From a bacterium (GTDB lineage Bacteria; Chloroflexota; Dehalococcoidia; Tepidiformales; Tepidiformaceae): a stretch of 64,000 nt of DNA. The stretch is taken from assembly GCA_003577245.1 (NCBI GenBank), contig QEVS01000011.1:1-64000 (forward strand), in the 5' to 3' direction. A program made the translations under genes and the position numbers. Each line of letters begins with the position of its first letter. Position 1 is the first letter of the stretch. Below the pieces are notes generated by a model that was not told where the DNA came from, made no database searches, and saw only the letters and a program-made list of their open reading frames with translations. This document shows, piece by piece, positions 15,118 through 22,892 of this stretch.

Positions 15118-15588
15118 CTACTCGCCGGTTTCCTCACCCATGGCGGCGAGCACTTCGAGGGCGTGCCGCGGGTGCGACTCGAAGTCGCGGGGCTCGACGT
15201 ACACGTCGCGTACGATGCGATCGCGGTCGAGCACGATAGTGGTGCGATTGTGGAAGCCGCCCTGCTCGTTGAACACGCCGTAGTCCCGGCCCGTCCTGTT
15301 GGCCGGAAAGTCGCTGACGAGGGGGAAATCGAGGCCCAGCTTCGCCTCGAATTCGCCGGCAACGGCAAAGGAATCGACACTGATGCCCAGGACCTGGGCA
15401 TTGGCCTTCTGGAACCGGTAGTTCGCGTCCCGGAAGGCCGTCATCTCGCTCACTCAGCCACCGGTGAAGGCCAGGGGGTAGAAGGCCAGCACGAGGTGCT
15501 TTCCGGGGAACGAATCGAGGGTCACCTGCTCGCGGTTCTTGTCCCGGAGGAGAAAAGTGGGCGCGGGTTTGCCGATTTCAAGGGTCAT
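15118..15588 (-). CDS. AhpE-like peroxiredoxin, predicted selenoprotein (Sec45 by UGA)
   Basis: The 157-codon frame from ATG 15588 to the stop at 15118 is interrupted only by TGA at 15454-15456. Upstream of it the protein reads FYPLAFTGG, and downstream VSEMTAFRD, so the TGA falls exactly at the peroxidatic cysteine (TxxC becomes TGG-U, position 45). Pro38, Thr42 and Arg115 (FHNRTTIVL) complete the peroxiredoxin active site, and the C-terminal half with YGVFNEQGGF is AhpE-like. The 156-residue product has no cysteine at all, so it would be inactive without selenocysteine. A SECIS-like hairpin follows the TGA (15403-15439). Peroxiredoxins with Sec at this position are a known selenoprotein family. 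The alternatives are a TGC-to-TGA mutation or base-call error. The role would be reduction of peroxides. Confidence 0.82.
15403..15439 (-). promoter_or_regulatory. Putative bacterial SECIS element
   Basis: Counting from the TGA, nucleotides 18-23 (GGCCTT) pair with 49-54 (AAGGCC), and 24-27 (CCGG) pair with 39-42 (CCGG), with a 6-nt bulge on the 3' side. The 11-nt apical loop (GACGCGAACTA) begins 24 nt after the UGA and starts with G. These values fall within the published bacterial SECIS pattern (loop 3-14 nt with an early G, upper stem of at least 4 bp, 16-37 nt spacing). GC-rich coding sequence folds easily, so this supports but does not prove Sec insertion. Confidence 0.5.
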
Positions 15589-15594
15589 GAACGT

Positions 15595-15600
15595 AGTTTA
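15595..15600 (-). promoter_or_regulatory. -10-like box 6 nt before the selenoprotein start
   Basis: TAAACT on the minus strand (15600-15595), whose TAA is also the stop codon of the upstream GNAT gene, lies exactly 6 nt before ATG 15588. No Shine-Dalgarno sequence precedes this ATG. The same spacing recurs before other genes here (25189, 33642, 34226), so a leaderless transcript is plausible. Confidence 0.35.
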
Positions 15601-16149
15601 TTGGCCATGCCCGGTGCGGCAAAGCTGATGCACAGGCGCTGCTGAATCGAAGAGCTGCTGCAGACCGGACGGGCCCTGCCGCTCCTTGAACACCCCGGCG
15701 AAACGCCCAATGACGGCCCTCCAGAATGCGATGGCAGCAGTGTTGGCAGCCAGCTCTTCCACGAGCCAGAGCCCTGGGAATTGCGCGAAGAGCAGCCGCG
15801 CGGCTCTCTCGCCCACGCCGCACCGGCGGTACTCACGAAGGACGTAGAACTCGGCCATCTGGAAGCGGCCCTCCACCTGGCGCACGAGCGCGAAGCCGGC
15901 AACGTTGCCATCAACGCGCAGCAGGAACGGCCAGCGCCCCTGTTCGCTCCAGTAGAGAGGCAGATAGGGGTAGGGATAGCGCCCATCCTCGCCGGCCTCG
16001 CGTGAGCCGAACGCGCTGAGCTCGTGCAGGTAGAGTTGCAGGAGGTTCTCGATGGCGTCGCACCCGGACTGCCCCGCCAGCTGAACCTCGACAGCCGGTT
16101 CGGCGGGCGGGTTCCCGGGGAACGGCTGGCCCTGCTGTTCGCGGCTCAT
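15598..16149 (-). CDS. GNAT-family N-acetyltransferase
   Basis: A 183-residue protein of the GNAT fold. The acetyl-CoA-binding motif A region reads QMAEFYVLREYRRCGVGERA, with the R/Q-x-x-G-x-G/A-like loop given as RRCGVG, and the C-terminal NTAAIAFWRAVIGRFAG is the classic last helix-strand. An N-terminal low-complexity Pro/Glu extension precedes the domain. The substrate (amine, antibiotic or protein N-terminus) cannot be told. It ends 9 bp before the peroxiredoxin start and begins 12 bp after the enoyl-CoA hydratase, so the three genes are likely co-transcribed. Confidence 0.8.
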   Translation of the reverse strand: MSREQQGQPFPGNPPAEPAVEVQLAGQSGCDAIENLLQLYLHELSAFGSREAGEDGRYPYPYLPLYWSEQGRWPFLLRVDGNVAGFALVRQVEGRFQMAEFYVLREYRRCGVGERAARLLFAQFPGLWLVEELAANTAAIAFWRAVIGRFAGVFKERQGPSGLQQLFDSAAPVHQLCRTGHGQ

Positions 16150-16161
16150 GAACCTGGCCGC

Positions 16162-16968
16162 TCAGAATCCCTTGAACCGCGGCTCGCGCTTCTCCACAAA
16201 GGCCAGCGGCCCCTCCTTCGCGTCCTCGGTCGACTGGGCAATGGTCATTGCGAGCTGGGCCATGTCGAGGTGCTCGTCGAAGCCTATGTTCTGTGAACGG
16301 TAGACGAGCTTCTTGGAGAGCTGGACGGCAGTGGCCGGACCCCGGGCGATGCGGGTAGCGAACTCCATGGTGCGCGGCATCAGGTCCTCGGGTTCGCAGA
16401 CGGCGCTCACGTAACCAATCTCCAGCGCCTGCTGGGCCGTGATGAGCTCGCCCGACCAGATCAATTCGAGCGCCTTCGCCGTTCCCACAATGCGAGGGAG
16501 CGTGTAGCAGCCACCGTCGCCGGGGATGAGGCCCATGCGCACGTAGGTCATGCCGAACCTGGCCGAGGTGGAAGCGAAACGGATATCGGCCATGGACGCC
16601 ATATCCATCCCTGCCCCCGCGGCGGCCCCATTCACGGCAGCGATGTACGGCTTTTCGAGCTGGATGAGCGCCCGCGGGATGGGGTGAACGCTATTGCGCA
16701 GGCTCTGGCGGCGCTGGGCAATGGTCGCCTGCGAACGCAATACGCCCCGTCCGCCGGCCTCGTCGGAGACGTTCATGCCGCTGCAAAAGCCGCGCCCCGT
16801 TCCGGTGATCACGACAACGCGCACGTCCGGGTCCCGGTCGGCGCTGGCGATGGCATCGTGCCACTCGCGAAGCATCTGGTCGTCGAAGGCGTTCAGGCGC
16901 TCCGGCTTGTTCAGCGTGATGGTGGCCACGCCATCGGATGTGTGGTAGAGGATTGTTTCGTAGGACAT
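16162..16968 (-). CDS. Enoyl-CoA hydratase/isomerase family protein
   Basis: A 268-residue crotonase-fold enzyme. Conserved blocks are ATITLNKPERLNAFD at the N-terminus, the oxyanion-hole GRGFCSGMNVSDE, the second oxyanion block AAVNGAAAGAGMDMASMADI, and GLIPGDGGCYTLPRIVG, where the catalytic Glu of classical hydratases is replaced by Asp. The C-terminal VEKREPRFKGF is typical. I start at ATG 16968, since the longer open frame adds only antisense-like residues. It heads the minus-strand cluster of hydratase, GNAT and peroxiredoxin. Its role is probably beta-oxidation-like hydration of an unsaturated acyl-CoA. Confidence 0.9.
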   Translation of the reverse strand: MSYETILYHTSDGVATITLNKPERLNAFDDQMLREWHDAIASADRDPDVRVVVITGTGRGFCSGMNVSDEAGGRGVLRSQATIAQRRQSLRNSVHPIPRALIQLEKPYIAAVNGAAAGAGMDMASMADIRFASTSARFGMTYVRMGLIPGDGGCYTLPRIVGTAKALELIWSGELITAQQALEIGYVSAVCEPEDLMPRTMEFATRIARGPATAVQLSKKLVYRSQNIGFDEHLDMAQLAMTIAQSTEDAKEGPLAFVEKREPRFKGF

Positions 16969-17207
16969 GGGGACCCCGGGTTCGTGGTTCCCGGATCTTA
17001 CGCCATCGCGCCGCCACAGGAGATGAAGGCCCCGCCTGCAAGTCACGAACGACGGGTCGATGGAGGTTCACGGTATTCCGATGGAAGCGCCTCTTTCGCA
17101 AGGAGCGCCCGGCGACCCCGGGCACTCTGCGGCCCCTTGCCGGCAGCAGGGCGTCCGGGCAGCGGCAGCGGGCCGGGTCTTGAGCAACGAATGCGCGAGG
17201 GCCGCTG
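16969..17207. other. Intergenic stretch without a recognised gene
   Basis: These 239 bp lie between the SdpI-family gene and the enoyl-CoA hydratase. The open frames crossing it have no ribosome sites or family similarity. Several short GC-rich inverted repeats occur but none with a T run. Confidence 0.5.
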
Positions 17208-17564
17208 TCACGCCCCCAGCTCAGCGCGTGCCTTGCGGGTGCCGATGAGCCACGAGGCGAGGGCTGCAACGAGCAGAATGCCCGCCATCGCCAGGGCTGT
17301 GGCAGCTATCAACCCATCGCTCACCGCCCCGGCGGCGGCGAACGGGATGAGGGCGAGCCCGGCCGAGACAGCCGCGACCCCGGCAAAGATGAGAACTGGA
17401 GCGCCATGCCGGTGGGTGGCGTACCACGTCTCGTCGCTGCGCATGGTGTAAGGGGTGCGAATCCCGGCGAAGTGGTTCCGGGGGAGCCGGCCCTGCAGTC
17501 CAAGCCAGCCGATTGTCACGAGGACCACACCGGCCAGGGTCATCACCAGCAGGCCAAAGATCAC
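17208..17564 (-). CDS. SdpI/YhfL-family membrane protein
   Basis: A 118-residue membrane protein with three hydrophobic segments (about 3-24, 55-78, 86-108). Between the first two lies GRLPRNHFAGIRTPYTMRSD followed by TWYATHR, the conserved block of the SdpI family. SdpI gives immunity to the killing peptide SdpC in Bacillus, but most homologues have unknown roles. The start follows the nitrilase stop by only 2 bp, so the two are co-transcribed. No toxin-like gene is nearby. Confidence 0.85.
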   Translation of the reverse strand: MIFGLLVMTLAGVVLVTIGWLGLQGRLPRNHFAGIRTPYTMRSDETWYATHRHGAPVLIFAGVAAVSAGLALIPFAAAGAVSDGLIAATALAMAGILLVAALASWLIGTRKARAELGA

Positions 17565-17566
17565 GT

Positions 17567-18622
17567 TCAGATCCCGGCCCCGGGCGCTGGCAGGAGCTCG
17601 GGAGCCACGTCGGCGAGAGCGCCGTACAGTTCTCGTTGGTTTCGTACCTGGCCCTCCGACAGGCCCGTTTCGATGGCCGCCCTCACCTCGGCCGGGGCGG
17701 TGCGGGGCTGGAACGCCGCGACCTGCCGGGGAGAGGTATTGACGCGGAACTCGAATACGTCCGGACGCGTGTAGTGGCCGGCGTGGTCGGCGATCATCTT
17801 CAGGAAGGCCACGTGTCCCAGGTTGGCCGTGGCAGTGAGGATGCCCTCCTCATTGAGAAGCGGGCCAGCAATCAGGTCACCCTGCGGGTTGATGATGGCC
17901 GAGTGGCCGTTCATGGGCCGGACAATCTCCCGCAGGTCAGCGGGGATATCCTGTTCGCGGAGAAGGCCGCCGGACATCACCACGTAGGCCGCGGCCTGCA
18001 TCGCAAAGGCGCGCGAGAGCACTTCCTGGCGGGTCTCGGTCCAGCCCGGCCAGGCGCCCGCATGGACCTGCAGCCCCTGGGCGATGAGGGCGTACCCGGG
18101 CAGAACCATCTGGTGTTCCCAGCAGTTCAGGCCCCCGAGGCGGCCGTAGGGGCGCTCGTAGACGCGCAGGGTGCTGCCATCGCCTTCGCCCCAGACACTT
18201 CGCTCATAAAAGGTGGGCTTGAGCTTGCGGTGCTTGCCGAAGATGCGTCCTTCGCGCCCGATGAAGAGCAGGGTGCAGTAGATGGAGCCGTGCGTTGTGC
18301 TGTCGCGCTCGGCCACACCAATGACAACATCGATTCCCGCCCGCCGGGCGGCCGCGCAGAGCGCCTCGGTGGCGGGCGAAGGCACCTCCACGCCGTTGAG
18401 GACGAACCTCAGGAGAGCACCCCTGAAGGCTGGATGCTCCGGCCAGGCGCCGAAAGACGCGTAGCCCGAAACGAACGTTTCGCCGAAGACGGCGAGCTCG
18501 GCCCCGCGGGCTGCTGCCTCATCGATCAGCCGGCAGGCCTTGTCAATGGTGGCGTCGCGGTCGAGGTAGACCGGGGCCGCCTGCACGGCCGCGAGGGTAA
18601 AGTCCCTGAACTCGTCGCCCAT
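17567..18622 (-). CDS. Nitrilase / carbon-nitrogen hydrolase
   Basis: A 351-residue enzyme of the nitrilase superfamily, branch 1-like in length. The catalytic triad is visible: Glu in VFGETFVSGY near residue 48, Lys in FGKHRKLKPTFYER near 134, and Cys in GGLNCWEHQMVL near 169. It would hydrolyse a nitrile to acid and ammonia, or a related amide. The C-terminal tail with FRVNTSPRQVAAF follows the usual nitrilase pattern. It starts at ATG 18622 and is followed by an SdpI-family gene in the same unit. The substrate is unknown. Confidence 0.9.
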   Translation of the reverse strand: MGDEFRDFTLAAVQAAPVYLDRDATIDKACRLIDEAAARGAELAVFGETFVSGYASFGAWPEHPAFRGALLRFVLNGVEVPSPATEALCAAARRAGIDVVIGVAERDSTTHGSIYCTLLFIGREGRIFGKHRKLKPTFYERSVWGEGDGSTLRVYERPYGRLGGLNCWEHQMVLPGYALIAQGLQVHAGAWPGWTETRQEVLSRAFAMQAAAYVVMSGGLLREQDIPADLREIVRPMNGHSAIINPQGDLIAGPLLNEEGILTATANLGHVAFLKMIADHAGHYTRPDVFEFRVNTSPRQVAAFQPRTAPAEVRAAIETGLSEGQVRNQRELYGALADVAPELLPAPGAGI

Positions 18623-18665
18623 GTTCGTTTCCTCCGGACCCCGATTCTACAACGGAACCCAATCG

Positions 18666-19865
18666 CTACCCGGGCACGCCAGTCACGGCCGCGATGGCCT
18701 GTTCAAGGATGTCGCAGGCGCGGTCGATCTCGTCGTCAGTCACCGTCAGGGGCGGCATGAGCCGGATGGCATTGGGGCGCACGCCGTTGGCAAGCAGGCC
18801 GCGCTCCCGGCAGGCCGACACGACTTCGGCGGCGATGTCGCGCGAAAAGGCGACGGCAAGCAGCAGCCCGCGGCCGCGCACCTCCGTTACCACCGGAAGG
18901 CGGTCCTCGAGCGACCGGAGGCGAGCGACGAGCCGTTCCGAAGCGCGGGCTGCCCGGGCGGGCAGGCCGTGGTCGAGAATGTGGCGAAGTGTGGCCACCC
19001 CGGCCGCAGCGGCGAGAGGGTTGGCTCCGAAGGTAGAGCCGTGATCACCAGGAACCAGGTGGGCGGCGATCTCTTCGCGGGCCAGAACGGCGCCAATCGG
19101 TACACCGCCGCTGAGGGCCTTGGCCACGCACATGATGTCCGGCTCGATCCCTTCTTGCTGGTATGCCCAGAGCGTCCCAGTTCGGCCGATGCCCGTCTGC
19201 ACCTCATCGAGAATGAGGAGGAGGTTGTTGCGCGTGCACCAGTCGCGGACACCCTGCAGGAAGCCGGGCGCGGGAACGTTCACACCGCCTTCGCCCTGGA
19301 TGGGCTCGAGCAGCACGGCGACGGTCCGTGGTCCCGTGGCGGCGCGGATGGCGTCGAGGTCGTTCCAGGGAACGTGCGCGAACCCGGGCGCCAGCGGCTC
19401 GAACGGCTCGCGGTAGCGGGCATTCCCGGTGGCGGCGAGCGCCCCCGTGGTGCGGCCGTGGAAACCATCCTGCATGGCGATGATCTCGAAGGCGCCCCCG
19501 CGCGTATCGAGCCCCCAGCGGCGCGCGAGCTTGATGGCCGTTTCGACCGCCTCAGCGCCCGAATTGCAGAAGAAGGCACGGTCGAGGCATGAGTTCTCAA
19601 CCAGCAGTTTCGCCAGCTCGACCATCGGCGTTGTGTAGTAAAGATTCGAGGTGTGGATGAGCTGGCGGGACTGTTGCGCCAGTGCCTCGGAGACGACCGG
19701 GCTGGCGTGTCCCAAGGCGTTCACGGCGAGCCCCCCGACAAAGTCGAGGTACTCCTTGCCCTCACGATCCCACGCGCGGGTCCCTTCGCCACGAACGAGC
19801 ACCACGGGCTGACGCCCATAGTTCTGAAAAAGGTACTTCCGTTCCTCTGCGATCCAGTCGGTCAA
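18666..19865 (-). CDS. argD: Acetylornithine aminotransferase
   Basis: A 399-residue class III aminotransferase that makes N-acetylornithine from N-acetylglutamate semialdehyde. Motifs are FCNSGAEAVETAIKLAR (phosphate loop), DGFHGRTTGALAATGN, LDEVQTGIGRTGTLWAYQQ and the PLP-lysine segment CVAKALSGGVPIGAVLA. The start is TTG 19865, preceded by a GGGGGG ribosome site on the minus strand. It follows ppk1 and the argCJB cluster in the same direction, though separated from argB by ppk1. A 4-aminobutyrate or succinylornithine substrate is possible, but the neighbourhood supports arginine synthesis. Confidence 0.92.
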   Translation of the reverse strand: MTDWIAEERKYLFQNYGRQPVVLVRGEGTRAWDREGKEYLDFVGGLAVNALGHASPVVSEALAQQSRQLIHTSNLYYTTPMVELAKLLVENSCLDRAFFCNSGAEAVETAIKLARRWGLDTRGGAFEIIAMQDGFHGRTTGALAATGNARYREPFEPLAPGFAHVPWNDLDAIRAATGPRTVAVLLEPIQGEGGVNVPAPGFLQGVRDWCTRNNLLLILDEVQTGIGRTGTLWAYQQEGIEPDIMCVAKALSGGVPIGAVLAREEIAAHLVPGDHGSTFGANPLAAAAGVATLRHILDHGLPARAARASERLVARLRSLEDRLPVVTEVRGRGLLLAVAFSRDIAAEVVSACRERGLLANGVRPNAIRLMPPLTVTDDEIDRACDILEQAIAAVTGVPG

Positions 19866-19940
19866 TTGCGCCCCCCGTCTTGCGCCATGTGGTCATGGTA
19901 GGGCACAGCGGGGTGCCGGTCATGGCCCCGGACGCAACCC

Positions 19941-22031
19941 TTAGCTGAACGGCGCCTTTGCGAGCAGCTGCGCGTGCGAGCCGGGCGCTTCAATCCCGCA
20001 GTCGCGCGTCCAGGAGCTGTCCTTGAGGACCCACCCCTGGCGGCGGTCGCTGATCAGCATCTCCAACACGTCGTCAAGCTGGCGCTTCAGCTCGGGGCTG
20101 TGGACAGGAGCGAGAACTTCGATGCGCTCGTCCAGGTTTCGTTTCATTATGTCGGCGGAGCCGATGAAGAACTCGGGGTCGCCGCGGTTCTCAAACCGGT
20201 AGACGCGGGAGTGCTCGAGGAAACGCCCAATGACCGAAACCACGCGCACGTTCTCGCTGAGGCCGGGCAGCCCGGGACGCAGGCGGCAGATGCCACGAAT
20301 TATCAGATCGACCTTCACCCCGGCCTGCGATGCTTCGTAAAGGAGGCGCGTGAAGTCGCGGTCTTCCAGGGCGTTCATCTTGAAGGTTATCCGCGCGGGA
20401 AGCCCCTTGCGGGCGGCGTCCATCTCCTTCCGCACGCGCCGCTCCAGTTCGGAGCGCAGGTTTGTTGGGGCGACCAGCAGGTGCGAGCTCTCGAGCGTCT
20501 CCGCGAAGCCGGTCAGGTAGTTGAATATGCGCACAAGGTCGGCGCAGATCCCGGGGTCGGAGGTGAAGAGGCCAATATCCGTGTAGAGGCGCGCCGTCCG
20601 GGAGTTGTAGTTGCCGGTGCCAACGTGGGCGTACATCGTCACACCGTTCACCTCTTCGCGGACAACCAGGCAGATCTTGCTGTGGATCTTCATGTTTGGC
20701 ATGCCGTAGGCGACGTGAACACCCGCGCTCTCCAGCTTGCGCGCCCACTCGATGTTGTTGGCCTCGTCGAAGCGCGCGGTCAGCTCGACCAGCACCGCCA
20801 CCTGCTTTCCCCGGCCGGCGGCGTCGATCAACGAGGCGAGGATGGGCGAGTCGGGGGAGGTCCGATACATCGTCTGCTTGATCGCCAGCACCGCAGGGTC
20901 ATCGGCGGCCTCATCGACCAGGCGGGCGACGGTGGCATCGAAGGATTCGTAGGGGTGGTGGACCAGGATGTCGCGTTCCCGTATCTCGTTGAAGAGGGAC
21001 ACCGGGTCGCTGACCGACACAAACGACGAGGGAACGGCCGGGATGAAGGGCTTTTCGGCCAGCTCCGGGAGGGGCAGCGAGGCCAGCTGCATGAGGTCTG
21101 TGAGCCCAAGCGGGCCCTTGCCGGTGAACACATCCTGCTCTGCGAGTTCGAGCTCTTCGAGCATCAGCTCAAGCCGCGAAGGGGCGAGCGAACCCGAAAT
21201 CTCGAGAGTGACGGCCGCGGCAAGGCGCCGGCGCCGAAGCTCCGACTCGATGAGCTCGAGCAGGTCTTCGGCCTCCTCGCCCGGACTGCCGGTCTCGGCG
21301 CTCCGGATCACCCGGAGGGCCTGCCAACCCGTCACTTCCATGCCCGGGAAGAGCATCTCGATGTTCGATACGATCACGTCTTCGATGAGTACGAAGCGTC
21401 CCCGGCCGGCGTCGAGGAAGCGCGGGCGATTCTGTGGCACCTTGACGCGGGCGAACCTCTCCACTCCACTCGCCGGATGGCGGACGTTGAGCGCCAGCGA
21501 GAGGCTGCCGCTGGAGATGAACGGGAAGGGGTGCGCCGGGTCAACCACGAGCGGCGTCAGCACCGGGAAGATGGCTCCCTCGAAGTAGCGCCTCAGGCTG
21601 TCACGGGCGGCGCCATCCAGCCGCCGATAGGGCACGATCTCGACGCCGTGGCTCTGCAGCCCAGGGCGCAGATCCTTGCGCCAGATCTCTTCCATCCGGG
21701 AGCGCATCTCGTGGCAGCGCCGGACTGCCAGGTCAAGCTGTTCGGCAATAGTCAGGCCATCGACCGTGCGGGTGCGCGGGTCCGTGTGAAGCATCCGCTT
21801 CAACCAGCCGATGCGCTTGGCAAAGAACTCGTCGAGGTTGCTGGCGGCAATCGCAAGGAACTTGAGCCGATCGAGGAGCAGGTTCCGCGGGTCCATCGAT
21901 TCAGCGAGCACCCGCTCGTTGAACTCCAGCCAGCTGATCTCGCGGTTGAGGTAGAGCCCCGGATCATCGAGATCGAAGGCCCCTGGGGAACCGGGAACCG
22001 ACGGCACAGGACTGCTGGCTTCGAGTGTCAA
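19941..22031 (-). CDS. ppk1: Polyphosphate kinase 1
   Basis: A 696-residue enzyme that polymerises the gamma phosphate of ATP into polyphosphate. The N-terminal domain contains LYLNREISWLEFNERVL, the head domain follows, and the first phospholipase-D-like domain has the phospho-acceptor His in YAHVGTGNYNSRTARLYTD. The second is in RGICRLRPGLPG and later RFLEHSRVYRFENRGD. Length matches the family. It starts at TTG 22031 (ACA CTC GAA follow) with GGGTGAGG nearby. It sits between argB and argD, 90 and 75 bp away, so it may share their transcript. An antisense ORF of similar length is a shadow. Confidence 0.95.
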   Translation of the reverse strand: MTLEASSPVPSVPGSPGAFDLDDPGLYLNREISWLEFNERVLAESMDPRNLLLDRLKFLAIAASNLDEFFAKRIGWLKRMLHTDPRTRTVDGLTIAEQLDLAVRRCHEMRSRMEEIWRKDLRPGLQSHGVEIVPYRRLDGAARDSLRRYFEGAIFPVLTPLVVDPAHPFPFISSGSLSLALNVRHPASGVERFARVKVPQNRPRFLDAGRGRFVLIEDVIVSNIEMLFPGMEVTGWQALRVIRSAETGSPGEEAEDLLELIESELRRRRLAAAVTLEISGSLAPSRLELMLEELELAEQDVFTGKGPLGLTDLMQLASLPLPELAEKPFIPAVPSSFVSVSDPVSLFNEIRERDILVHHPYESFDATVARLVDEAADDPAVLAIKQTMYRTSPDSPILASLIDAAGRGKQVAVLVELTARFDEANNIEWARKLESAGVHVAYGMPNMKIHSKICLVVREEVNGVTMYAHVGTGNYNSRTARLYTDIGLFTSDPGICADLVRIFNYLTGFAETLESSHLLVAPTNLRSELERRVRKEMDAARKGLPARITFKMNALEDRDFTRLLYEASQAGVKVDLIIRGICRLRPGLPGLSENVRVVSVIGRFLEHSRVYRFENRGDPEFFIGSADIMKRNLDERIEVLAPVHSPELKRQLDDVLEMLISDRRQGWVLKDSSWTRDCGIEAPGSHAQLLAKAPFS

Positions 22032-22121
22032 GCCTCACCCACCAAATGGACGATAGTCACACGTTGATCTTCGGCATGACTGCATGTCAATCAGCAGAGT
22101 GCCGAAATGTGGCACCGGACT

Positions 22122-22892
22122 TCAGCCTCCTGGCATTATCGCCGTTCCCCGCTCGTGGCGGCTGAGCAGGCTGTGCGCCGCACGGCCATCCACTATGCGC
22201 ACGGGCACCCCAAGGGTGGCAGCGTGGAGGCAGGCTTCAATCTTGGGCACCATGCCACCGGCGATCACGCCACTCGCCACCAGCGCGCGCGCATCCTGGG
22301 CGGTCAGTGCCGGGAGCGTGGTGCCGCTCGCGTCGCGCACGCCTTCGACGTCTGTAAGGAATACCAGCTCACGGGCCCCCGTCGCAGCGGCGACTTCGCC
22401 GGCGAGCGTGTCGGCGTTCACGTTCACGAGCTGGTCGGGCCCTGCTCCCGGGACGTATCCGATCGAGCTGATGACGGGAACGACCCCGGCCGAGGTGAGT
22501 GCTGTGAGAACGGCCGGGTGGACCGCCACGGGCTCGCCCACGAAGCCCAGGTCCGGGGAGGCCAGGCGGCACTCAAGGATGCGGCCATCGGCCCCGCTCA
22601 GCCCGGCCGCCAGCCCGCCCGCTGCGTTGATCGCGGCCACAATCCGCTTGTTCACGAGGCCCGCTAACACGGCCACAACCACCGGCAGAACCTGTTCGTC
22701 GGTGACACGCAACCCGCGCTCGAAGCGTGTCTCGATACCCATGAGATCGAGCCAGCGGCTGGCTTCCGCACCGCCGCCGTGCACGACAATGGGCACATCG
22801 CCCGATAGCGCCATGGCGGCGACGTCGGCGAAGGTGGTATCGGCCGCGCCGAGGGTGCTGCCTCCGATTTTGATGACGAGTGGGGCGCTCAT
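22122..22892 (-). CDS. argB: Acetylglutamate kinase
   Basis: A 256-residue amino-acid kinase that phosphorylates N-acetylglutamate in arginine synthesis. The N-terminal LVIKIGGSTLG, the substrate-binding IVVHGGGAEASRWLD, and C-terminal GVIAGGMVPKIEACLHAATLG are the ArgB signatures. The start is ATG 22892, overlapping the argJ stop by four bases (ATGA); the longer frame upstream is spurious. It lacks an N-terminal regulatory helix, as in short, arginine-insensitive types, though regulation cannot be deduced. It is the last gene of argC-argJ-argB. Confidence 0.94.
   Translation of the reverse strand: MSAPLVIKIGGSTLGAADTTFADVAAMALSGDVPIVVHGGGAEASRWLDLMGIETRFERGLRVTDEQVLPVVVAVLAGLVNKRIVAAINAAGGLAAGLSGADGRILECRLASPDLGFVGEPVAVHPAVLTALTSAGVVPVISSIGYVPGAGPDQLVNVNADTLAGEVAAATGARELVFLTDVEGVRDASGTTLPALTAQDARALVASGVIAGGMVPKIEACLHAATLGVPVRIVDGRAAHSLLSRHERGTAIMPGG

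Noticed and set aside
19974..22067. A 697-codon plus-strand frame across ppk1
   Set aside because: It is the exact antisense shadow of a well-conserved polyphosphate kinase.
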